From NCBI GenBank assembly GCA_023263825.1, contig JALQUJ010000201.1, positions 1 through 14,767 of the forward strand: a DNA stretch of 14,767 nucleotides, in the 5' to 3' direction. The position numbers and the translations under genes are program-made. The notes under the pieces are model-generated. The model made no database searches. It had not been told where the DNA came from and was given only the letters and a program-made list of their open reading frames with translations. Of the stretch, positions 1-6,336 are shown piece by piece. Position 1 is the first letter of the stretch; each line of letters opens with the position of its first letter. This stretch comes from Porticoccus sp. Its GTDB lineage: Bacteria > Pseudomonadota > Gammaproteobacteria > Pseudomonadales > Porticoccaceae.

Positions 1-2097
1 CGCGATTTCACCTATGTGGATGACATTTATGAAAAGGGAATGGTCTACAAGAAAACGGCAGCGGTTAACTGGTGCCCCAACGACCAAACTGTACTGGCCA
101 ACGAGCAAGTTATCGATGGCTGTTGCTGGCGCTGTGACACTGTTGTGGAAAGGAAAGAAATTCCCCAGTGGTTTATTAAAATTACCGACTATGCAGAAGA
201 ACTACTCAATGACCTCGACAAACTCGATGGCTGGCCAGAGCAAGTACGCACCATGCAGCGCAACTGGATTGGTAAAAGCCGCGGTGTTGAATTTAGCTTT
301 AAATTAGCTGACTCTGTTGATGGTATAGATGGTTCTGAAATAAATAGTTTTGCGGTGTACACCACTCGACCCGACACATTGATGGGCGTTACTTACGCCA
401 GTATTGCAGCTGAACATCCCATCGCTATCGCTCTGGCAAAAGAAAGTCCCGAACTGGCTCAATTTATCCAGGACTGTAAAACCCAGTTAGTATCGGAAGC
501 CGATATGGCCACCATGGAGAAAAAAGGGATGGCCACAGGGCTAGAAGCCATCAACCCAATTACCGGAGAAAAGGTACCAGTCTGGGTCGCCAACTATGTA
601 CTGATGGAATATGGCACTGGGGCGATTATGGCCGTACCCGCTCACGATGAACGGGATTTTGAATTTGCCAACAAGCACAGCCTACCAATTAAACAGGTTT
701 TTGCACAAACTGCTTTCGCAGAAGCTAGCCAGTTTAATAGCACCTCTTGGCAGGATTGGTACGCATCAAAATCAGCTGATGTTGCCATGGTAAATTCCGG
801 AGAATTTGATGGACTGAGTCCCGAGCAAGGCTTTGATGCCATTGCCAATAAACTGGAACAACTGGGCTGTGGTGAAGTAAAAATCAACTACCGGCTGCGT
901 GATTGGGGTGTATCCCGTCAACGCTATTGGGGTTCGCCGATTCCGATATTTAACAGCGAGAATGGAGAAATACCTGTACCAGCTGACCGCTTACCGGTGT
1001 TGCTTCCTGAAGACGTAGAAATGGATGGTGTACAGTCGCCAATCAAAGCCGATGCTGAATGGCGTAAAGCTGAACTTGATGGCCAAACTGTAGAACATGA
1101 AACCGATACTTTCGACACCTTTATGGAGTCCAGCTGGTACTACGCTCGCTATACCTGTGCCAATTATGCGGATGGGATGCTAGATAGCGATGCAGCTAAT
1201 TACTGGTTGCCAGTAGATCAGTATGTCGGCGGTATCGAACACGCAATCTTACATCTCCTTTATGCCCGTTTTTTCCACAAGCTGATGCGCGATGAAGGTT
1301 TGCTAGATTCTGATGAGCCCTTCACCAAACTATTGTGTCAAGGCATGGTGCTAAAAGATGGTACCAAAATGTCCAAATCCAAAGGGAATACCGTAGACCC
1401 CCAGGCTTTGATTGAACAATACGGTGCCGACACAGTCCGACTGTTTACGATGTTTGCTGCACCACCCGAGCAATCTCTGGAATGGAACGATAGCGCTGTA
1501 GAGGGTGCCCATCGTTTTCTTAGAAAACTCTGGAAAACTGTACACGCTCATTTGGAAGCGGGAGACGTCAACCCGCTTGATCACGCGGAACTGAATCAGC
1601 AACAGCAGGATTTACGACGTAAAACCCATGAAACCATTGCCAAAGTCACTGATGACTTTGGCCGTCGTCAAACATTTAATACAGCCATTGCAGCAGTGAT
1701 GGAGCTACTCAATGAAATCGGTAAAAGTGCTAATAGAGAGACACTGAATGGCCTGGCCGTTGAACGAGAAGCATTGGATACTGCCATATTAGTGCTATCG
1801 CCGATAGTGCCCCATATATGCAATGAGCTTTGGAATGAACTGGGCCATAAAGATAACCTTCTCGACGCTGATTGGCCCTTAGTTGATGAATCTGCACTGG
1901 TAAAAAGTACGATCCAAATGGTTATCCAGGTTAACGGTAAACTCCGCGCTCAAATTGATGTATCTGCTAATGCTGGCAAAGATGCTATAGAGCAAATGGC
2001 CAGGGAACATGAAAATGTACAGCGCTTTACTGAAGGGCAAACCATCCGTAAAGTAATCGTGGTTCCCAACAAGCTGGTTAACATTGTCGCCAATTAA
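1..2097 (+). CDS. leuS: Leucyl-tRNA synthetase LeuRS, 5'-truncated by the window edge
   Basis: Class I aminoacyl-tRNA synthetase that charges tRNA-Leu with leucine in the cytoplasm. The reading frame is open from base 1, so the start and the N-terminal part with the HIGH motif lie upstream; 698 codons remain of an expected length of about 800-860. Visible parts, numbered from base 1: a zinc-domain-like stretch with the CPND and CCWRC cysteines (about residues 25-45); the CP1 editing domain with TTRPDT (121-126) and GTGAIMAVPAHDERD (205-219), whose late Asp (D216) is the amino-acid-clamping position in the family; the SSWYYARYT core segment; KMSKS at 456-460; then the anticodon-binding and C-terminal domains, ending IVVPNKLVNIVAN. 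Only four residues (KDGT) separate MVL from KMSKS, so the leucine-specific insertion of the E. coli enzyme is missing. lptE follows after 64 bases. Identity is certain. Confidence 0.98.
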   Translation, partial: RDFTYVDDIYEKGMVYKKTAAVNWCPNDQTVLANEQVIDGCCWRCDTVVERKEIPQWFIKITDYAEELLNDLDKLDGWPEQVRTMQRNWIGKSRGVEFSFKLADSVDGIDGSEINSFAVYTTRPDTLMGVTYASIAAEHPIAIALAKESPELAQFIQDCKTQLVSEADMATMEKKGMATGLEAINPITGEKVPVWVANYVLMEYGTGAIMAVPAHDERDFEFANKHSLPIKQVFAQTAFAEASQFNSTSWQDWYASKSADVAMVNSGEFDGLSPEQGFDAIANKLEQLGCGEVKINYRLRDWGVSRQRYWGSPIPIFNSENGEIPVPADRLPVLLPEDVEMDGVQSPIKADAEWRKAELDGQTVEHETDTFDTFMESSWYYARYTCANYADGMLDSDAANYWLPVDQYVGGIEHAILHLLYARFFHKLMRDEGLLDSDEPFTKLLCQGMVLKDGTKMSKSKGNTVDPQALIEQYGADTVRLFTMFAAPPEQSLEWNDSAVEGAHRFLRKLWKTVHAHLEAGDVNPLDHAELNQQQQDLRRKTHETIAKVTDDFGRRQTFNTAIAAVMELLNEIGKSANRETLNGLAVEREALDTAILVLSPIVPHICNELWNELGHKDNLLDADWPLVDESALVKSTIQMVIQVNGKLRAQIDVSANAGKDAIEQMAREHENVQRFTEGQTIRKVIVVPNKLVNIVAN

Positions 2098-2113
2098 GAA
2101 GCCAATATGCTTC
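2098..2113 (+). repeat. Short inverted repeat right after the leuS stop
   Basis: GAAGC (2098-2102) and GCTTC (2109-2113) form a 5-bp stem with a 6-base loop directly after the leuS stop codon. No T-run follows, so this is not a convincing intrinsic terminator. At most it is an mRNA 3'-end stabiliser or a processing site between leuS and lptE. It is followed by two near-identical 10-mers, TTCACGATAG (2111-2120) and TTCGCGATAG (2129-2138). All of this could be chance. Confidence 0.25.
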
Positions 2114-2150
2114 ACGATAGATTTAGATTTCGCGATAGCTCCGCAGAAAA

Positions 2151-2155
2151 AAGGA
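2151..2155 (+). promoter_or_regulatory. Ribosome binding site deciding the lptE start
   Basis: AAGGA lies 6 bases before the ATG at 2162. It supports this start over the in-frame ATG at 2084, which lies inside leuS and would put a polar extension before the lipoprotein signal peptide. Confidence 0.75.
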
Positions 2156-2161
2156 ATAACA

Positions 2162-2716
2162 ATGAAAAAACTGATTAATACGACTGCTTTAAGCCTACTT
2201 ATGGCGCTACTGGCAATAACAGTCACTAGCTGTGGCTGGCATCTGCGAGGCAGTGGACAAACGGTCAACAATATTTCCAGTGTCCATATCAGCGGCGTAG
2301 ACAAGAAAAATGATTTCTACCGCACCCTATCTCGCTCATTAGAAGCCAGCAAAGTCACAATTACTGACAGCCATACCGAGGCCAAATATCGCATAGTGCT
2401 AGTAAATCTGAGAAGTGATCGGCGCACAGCAACGGTAAGCTCCAGCGCAAGGGCTTCTGAGTATCAACTCACAGAACTTGTGGATGTTCTTATCTTTGCT
2501 GCAGACGGCAGGCAGGTACTACCGAGAACCACCATGCGTACCGAGCGATTCTTTGACTTTGATGAAAATGATGTGCAATCAAAAAATGAAGAAGCTGAGC
2601 TGCTAAAGAAAGAAATGACTGACGATCTGGTACGACAAATTATTCGTCGACTCAATGCCATCAGCAATCGTTCAAATTCATCGGCAGGTGATGCAACCCA
2701 AAAAACAACTGAATAG
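2162..2716 (+). CDS. lptE: LPS-assembly lipoprotein LptE
   Basis: Outer-membrane lipoprotein that plugs the LptD barrel and helps insert lipopolysaccharide into the outer leaflet. The product has 184 residues. The N-terminus (MKKL, then a hydrophobic stretch) is a lipoprotein signal peptide with lipobox VTSC, so Cys24 would be lipidated. It is followed at once by GWHLRG, the family's typical start of the mature protein. The frame stays open upstream to an ATG at 2084 inside leuS, but that start would add 26 polar residues before the signal peptide. The ATG at 2162 has a good ribosome site (AAGGA, 6 bases upstream), so I chose it. The tail (SNRSNSSAGDATQKTTE) is polar and probably disordered. 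It lies between leuS and holA, as in E. coli. Confident by context, lipobox and CGWHLRG; the rest of the family is weakly conserved. Confidence 0.93.
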   Translation: MKKLINTTALSLLMALLAITVTSCGWHLRGSGQTVNNISSVHISGVDKKNDFYRTLSRSLEASKVTITDSHTEAKYRIVLVNLRSDRRTATVSSSARASEYQLTELVDVLIFAADGRQVLPRTTMRTERFFDFDENDVQSKNEEAELLKKEMTDDLVRQIIRRLNAISNRSNSSAGDATQKTTE

Positions 2717-2728
2717 CACAACTAAATA

Positions 2729-3781
2729 ATGCGGCTGAAAGCTGAAAAGTTACATGTACACCTCTCACAGGGTCCACTAGCTCCTGCTTACCTGATCAGT
2801 GGTGATGAACCTCTACTCCTTCAGGAAGCTGCTGACGCCATACGTATTGCGGCAAAAGCCCAAGGCTATACTGAACGCGAACTACTGAATATAGAAGCCG
2901 GTTTTGATTGGAACACCGTATTAACAGAAGCAAATAGCCTGTCACTTTTTTCTGAGAAAAAAATTCTAGAAATACGTATTCCAAATGGCAAACCCCGCGA
3001 CAAGGGATCAAAAACCCTGCAAGAGTATGCCAGCAACGCAAACCCAGACACCCTGCTACTCATTACCACACCGAAGCTGGATGGCAGCGCGACCCGCAGC
3101 AAATGGGTTAAAGCCATAGAAGGTCTGGGAGCCTTTATACAATTGTGGCCAGTCACGGCCAACCAACTACCCCAATGGATAAACAAGCGTTTGCAGCAGG
3201 CCGGTATCCAGGCGAATCAGCAGGCTATTTCTATTCTTGCCGAAAGAGTCGAGGGAAACTTATTAGCCGCTGCCCAGGAAATCGAAAAGCTCAAACTATT
3301 AATCCCTGAAGGCGAAATAGACGCTGACACCATGTCGACCATTGTCGCTGATAGTGCACGGTATAACGTCTTCACCCTCGTTGATACAGCCATGCGGGGT
3401 GAACCCCAAAGTGCGTGCCGAACCCTCAGGGGTTTACGTGAAGAGGGTGCTGAAGCAACGGTCATTTTATGGGCTCTCACAAGGGAGTTACGCACTCTGC
3501 TCAAGGCAAATGATGCCTTGGCGTCCGGCGATCATATGGACTGGGTGTTAAAAAATCTCGGCGTATGGGAAAAGCGAATGCCCTTGATCAAAAATGCCCT
3601 ACGTCGACTTTCAACCGGACAGCTTCGTCAGATGCTCAAATTGGCCGGCGGTATTGATCGAGCAATTAAAGGTATGAGAAATGCGTCTCATTGGGATGAG
3701 CTCACAACATTGATTTTAATGCTTTGTGGTGCACAAACACTCCCACCCAATACCCTTCGGCTGGCATTACAAGAGAGCTAG
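2729..3781 (+). CDS. holA: DNA polymerase III subunit delta (clamp loader)
   Basis: Delta subunit of the clamp-loader complex; it opens the beta sliding clamp so that it can be loaded on primed DNA. The product has 350 residues against 343 in E. coli. The start MRLKAEKL and the segment LISGDEPLLLQEAADAIR (22-39) are the family's usual N-terminus. The middle holds an AAA+-like fold without a Walker A motif, as expected for delta. The C-terminal part (GLREEGAEATVILWALTRE, then the segment containing LRRLSTGQL and GIDRAIKGM) is the helical collar domain. It starts 12 bases after the lptE stop, with no clear Shine-Dalgarno sequence, so translation may depend on coupling. In many gammaproteobacteria nadD follows holA; here a convergent gene on the other strand follows instead. 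Confidence 0.96.
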   Translation: MRLKAEKLHVHLSQGPLAPAYLISGDEPLLLQEAADAIRIAAKAQGYTERELLNIEAGFDWNTVLTEANSLSLFSEKKILEIRIPNGKPRDKGSKTLQEYASNANPDTLLLITTPKLDGSATRSKWVKAIEGLGAFIQLWPVTANQLPQWINKRLQQAGIQANQQAISILAERVEGNLLAAAQEIEKLKLLIPEGEIDADTMSTIVADSARYNVFTLVDTAMRGEPQSACRTLRGLREEGAEATVILWALTRELRTLLKANDALASGDHMDWVLKNLGVWEKRMPLIKNALRRLSTGQLRQMLKLAGGIDRAIKGMRNASHWDELTTLILMLCGAQTLPPNTLRLALQES

Positions 3782-3825
3782 TATATTTACCAGCTCACCC
3801 CTTTAACTAGAAGACTTACTATTAT

Positions 3826-4248
3826 TTAGAAGCCTTGCTTAAAATTCTGGTATTTAGAAAACAGCTTCAACGCAGAGTGACCGACCATTAACCCCAGGCT
3901 ATCTGCCACCAAGTCCCAAACCTCCATACTGCGGTAAGATGTTTGGCCCTGCAGAAGCTCCATCAATACACCGTAAGAAAACAGCCCAAGATATAGATAT
4001 AACCACTTCCAAGATATAAGTCCTTGGTGCGCTTTAGCCCCCATAAAAAATAGCACTGAAAATACGATTAAATGAATAAGTTTATCCTGCCCGGCAAACC
4101 CTGGTGTGCCAATTGTTGGCAGCAGCGCCAAAGTCATAACAGCACATAACATAAAAAAGAAAACCAAACGCCAAACAATAACTTGGTGCTTACCAACACT
4201 GGTCCTTAAACCAGACCGGACACTATGATTAGAACTTTGTACGTCCAT
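3826..4248 (-). CDS. VanZ-like family small membrane protein
   Basis: A 140-residue inner-membrane protein of the VanZ-like family, whose biochemical role is unknown; the founding member VanZ raises teicoplanin tolerance in enterococci. After a polar N-terminus of about 22 residues there are roughly four hydrophobic segments (about 23-45, 57-73, 80-97 and 112-128). The family's conserved polar pattern is visible: DKLIH (55-59), E97 and Q100 in the third helix, R106, then D112 and D116 before G119. It is the last gene of a minus-strand group. Its ATG lies only 3 bases after the murU stop, so the two are almost certainly co-transcribed and probably translationally coupled. Function in cell-envelope biology is inferred from that context only. 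Confident in the family, not in a role. Confidence 0.85.
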   Translation of the reverse strand: MDVQSSNHSVRSGLRTSVGKHQVIVWRLVFFFMLCAVMTLALLPTIGTPGFAGQDKLIHLIVFSVLFFMGAKAHQGLISWKWLYLYLGLFSYGVLMELLQGQTSYRSMEVWDLVADSLGLMVGHSALKLFSKYQNFKQGF

Positions 4249-4251
4249 GGC

Positions 4252-4998
4252 TTAGTTTAGCCTGATTCTAGACTTTTTTACCGGGGCTACCTCCTTACCC
4301 TGCATCAATAAGTTCAAAGCCTGCAAGCGCTCAACATTTCCTATATCCCACCAGACGCCCTGAAACAACTCACCGGAAACACTGCCCGCATTAATGCCTC
4401 TGTCCAACACATTTCGCAGAGGAAATTTTTCACTGGCAGAAGAGAACATGGCAAAGATCTCAGGTCGCATAATACTGAGGCCACTAAAGGTGAATACCTC
4501 TTTACCCTGTTCTGGATAGCTTACCCTCTGCACGCCTTTCCGATCCCCCGACATATCATTTAACGAGTAATCTCCATCAAGGTGATGCATTGGATTGGGT
4601 ACCAATACCAAGTGGGCGTCCATATCTTCTGACCAGGGTCTATTAACCAGATCTTCTAAGGGATAATCTGTCCAAATATCGCCATTAATCAGTAAAAATG
4701 GCTCACTTCCCAACAAAGGTAATGCGCGACGAATACCACCCCCTGTTTCAAGGGGTTCATGCTCTCTAGACCAGGAAATATCGACACCAAAACGTGAGCC
4801 ATCACCCAAAAATGCTTCAATTTGATCACCCAGCCACGAGGTGTTGATAACCAATTCCCGCACCCCAGCAGATGCCAAATTTTCTATATGGTATTGAATA
4901 AGAGGTTTGTTACCTACTTTCAGTAATGGCTTTGGTGTTGTCTCTGTTAGTGGACGTAACCTTTCACCAAAACCTGCAGCTAAAATCATGGCTTTCAT
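4252..4998 (-). CDS. murU: N-acetylmuramate alpha-1-phosphate uridylyltransferase MurU
   Basis: Nucleotidyltransferase that makes UDP-MurNAc from MurNAc-alpha-1-phosphate and UTP, the last step of the cell-wall recycling route that bypasses MurA and fosfomycin. The product has 248 residues. The N-terminus MKAMILAAGFGERLRPLT, followed by PKPLL (22-26), is the sugar nucleotidyltransferase signature. EPLETGGGI (81-89) is the nucleotide/sugar-binding loop, and NGDIW (105-109) carries the metal-binding Asp107. The general fold is shared with glucose-1-phosphate thymidylyltransferases and mannose-1-phosphate guanylyltransferases. The choice of MurU rests on the close likeness to the Pseudomonas protein as I remember it and on the amgK gene upstream. 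The start at 4998 has AAGAGT seven bases upstream. The gap to amgK is 122 bases, wider than I would expect. Confidence 0.9.
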   Translation of the reverse strand: MKAMILAAGFGERLRPLTETTPKPLLKVGNKPLIQYHIENLASAGVRELVINTSWLGDQIEAFLGDGSRFGVDISWSREHEPLETGGGIRRALPLLGSEPFLLINGDIWTDYPLEDLVNRPWSEDMDAHLVLVPNPMHHLDGDYSLNDMSGDRKGVQRVSYPEQGKEVFTFSGLSIMRPEIFAMFSSASEKFPLRNVLDRGINAGSVSGELFQGVWWDIGNVERLQALNLLMQGKEVAPVKKSRIRLN

Positions 4999-5120
4999 AG
5001 CTAGACTCTTAATATAGTTAAACCCTTAAAATAGCTAAATTTCTTTTATTTTTTTCTACCAATCGTATTAACACACTACAAGCCACTCTCTTACTATCAA
5101 CTACAATACCTACTGCAGCA
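4999..5120 (-). promoter_or_regulatory. AT-rich gap between amgK and murU, possible murU promoter
   Basis: A 122-base, strongly AT-rich gap with an A-rich tract on the minus strand (from 5041-5057). On that strand TTTAGC, 17 bases and TATATT (about 5011-5039) resemble a sigma70 promoter, but the -35 is poor and the -10 lies only 12 bases from the murU ATG. A separate murU promoter is plausible; no hairpin followed by a T-run is obvious. Confidence 0.22.
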
Positions 5121-6242
5121 TCAGTCACCCGCAGTTTCCCAAGGCTGATGCCAAGATTGCTTCGAAAGCTGTGGCAAGACCCTCTGCTCAAACCAATGTT
5201 GAAAGGCTTTTAAATCTGGAGACGCTGACAACTGCTCCATAGTGTAGCGTATCACCAAAGGCAAATCGCCCAAGTAATGTGCCTTGCCATCTCTTAACCA
5301 AAGCCTGGCAAAAATGCCCAGTACTTTAATATGCCGCTGTAATCCCATGAGATTAAACCAACGCATAATCTGTGCTTCTGTAATATTTGGGATAATACCC
5401 ATAGCCTCGGCCTTTTTTGCATAACCAAGTGTACGCTGAGAAACATAATCACCAGGCCAGCGTATATAACAATCCCTATACAAGGACACCATGTCATAGG
5501 TAAATGGCCCTATAACTGCATCCTGAAAATCTATAACACCTATAGCACCATCAGGTAACAGCATCAGGTTTCTAGCATGAAAGTCCCTATGCACAACTAC
5601 TTGTGGTTGTTCAAGGGCACTTTCGGCAAGAAGAGAAAAAGTCTTATCGAGTATTTCCCTGTCGGCATCCTGTAACTCAACCCCCAGCAACTGCTCAACA
5701 AACCATTGAGGGAACAGATTCATTTCATCTAATAATCGCTGCTGATCATAATGTGGAAATATGTCGGTATTAGAGTCAATTTGTTGAATTTTTAACAACT
5801 CAGTTTCTGCTGCCTGATAAAGCTCATTCACTGTGTCAAAGGACGACTGTTCAAAAGATAGCTGCTCAGAAAGTAACCGCGGTAACAATAATTGATCACC
5901 ATAGTCTTCCAGCAATAAGAATCCCTTCCGGTAATCCACCGCGTAAATTATTGGCGTAGGAATTCCAGCCTGTTGAAAACACAAGGAAATATCAACAAAA
6001 GCCGGCGTATTCTCATGTTCTGGCGGAGCGGATACTGCAATCAAGGATGGTTCTGTATTTAGCCTGAAATACTGTCTAAAACCGGCATCGCCATTTAGAG
6101 GTGTAAGTGATAGATGCTCCCAACTTGAGCCTTGATCAAGACCCTGTACACGAAAGCTATGCGGCAAAAAATTCTTAACCCATTCGAGCAAGCAAGTGAA
6201 ATCACTCATATTTGGTGAACAATTGGAAAAAAGGTTGGTCAT
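5121..6242 (-). CDS. amgK: Anomeric N-acetylmuramate/N-acetylglucosamine kinase AmgK
   Basis: Cytoplasmic aminoglycoside-phosphotransferase-fold kinase that phosphorylates the anomeric hydroxyl of MurNAc (and GlcNAc), giving the substrate for MurU. The product has 373 residues. GDAGFRQYFR (51-60) is the N-lobe glycine-loop region and LLLEDYGDQ (109-117) the hinge region. The catalytic loop is VVHRDFHARN, with H218, D220 and N225, and the metal-binding segment is IDFQD (237-241). LMGLQRHIKVLGIFARL and the following RDGKAHYLGDLP are typical of the C-terminal lobe of AmgK. The start at 6242 has a GAGGG 11 bases upstream; an alternative ATG at 6209 (residue 12) has no visible ribosome site. It is divergent from lptD, as in Pseudomonas. 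It may be annotated elsewhere simply as a phosphotransferase. Confidence 0.92.
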   Translation of the reverse strand: MTNLFSNCSPNMSDFTCLLEWVKNFLPHSFRVQGLDQGSSWEHLSLTPLNGDAGFRQYFRLNTEPSLIAVSAPPEHENTPAFVDISLCFQQAGIPTPIIYAVDYRKGFLLLEDYGDQLLLPRLLSEQLSFEQSSFDTVNELYQAAETELLKIQQIDSNTDIFPHYDQQRLLDEMNLFPQWFVEQLLGVELQDADREILDKTFSLLAESALEQPQVVVHRDFHARNLMLLPDGAIGVIDFQDAVIGPFTYDMVSLYRDCYIRWPGDYVSQRTLGYAKKAEAMGIIPNITEAQIMRWFNLMGLQRHIKVLGIFARLWLRDGKAHYLGDLPLVIRYTMEQLSASPDLKAFQHWFEQRVLPQLSKQSWHQPWETAGD

Positions 6243-6336
6243 TCTATCTCAAACCCTCGCATGATGCCTCAGAATGGGTAAAATGTAGCGTTCTAAATTG
6301 ACGATAGCTCGACCATTTCAAATACGGATAATAAGA
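6243..6336. promoter_or_regulatory. Divergent amgK / lptD promoter region
   Basis: These 94 bases separate the divergently transcribed amgK (-) and lptD (+), so promoters for both must lie here or inside the genes. On the plus strand TAAAAT (6279-6284) is a good -10 candidate but has no convincing -35. On the minus strand TCTGA (from 6269-6273) with AGAACGC 14 bases upstream faintly resembles a sigmaE site, but the spacing and sequence are off. The region is certain; the elements inside it are not. Confidence 0.45.

Noticed and set aside
2084..2161. N-terminal extension of lptE from the ATG at 2084
   Set aside because: It would put 26 polar residues before the lipoprotein signal peptide and overlaps the end of leuS; the ATG at 2162 has a good ribosome site.
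1879..2304. 141-codon minus-strand open frame across the leuS-lptE junction
   Set aside because: It is antisense to two well-identified genes and shows no recognisable domain; it looks like a shadow frame.
3775..3796. GAGCT/AGCTC inverted repeat at the end of holA as a terminator
   Set aside because: Only a 5-bp stem with a 12-base loop and no T-run; too weak to call a bidirectional terminator for the convergent genes.
6269..6294. sigmaE-like site (AGAACGC, 14 bases, TCTGA) on the minus strand toward amgK
   Set aside because: The -35 is a poor match, the spacer is shorter than usual and the direction is away from lptD, the expected sigmaE target.
6298..6336. TTG start for lptD at 6298
   Set aside because: It only lengthens an already long signal peptide; the ATG at 6337 has GGA at a normal distance.
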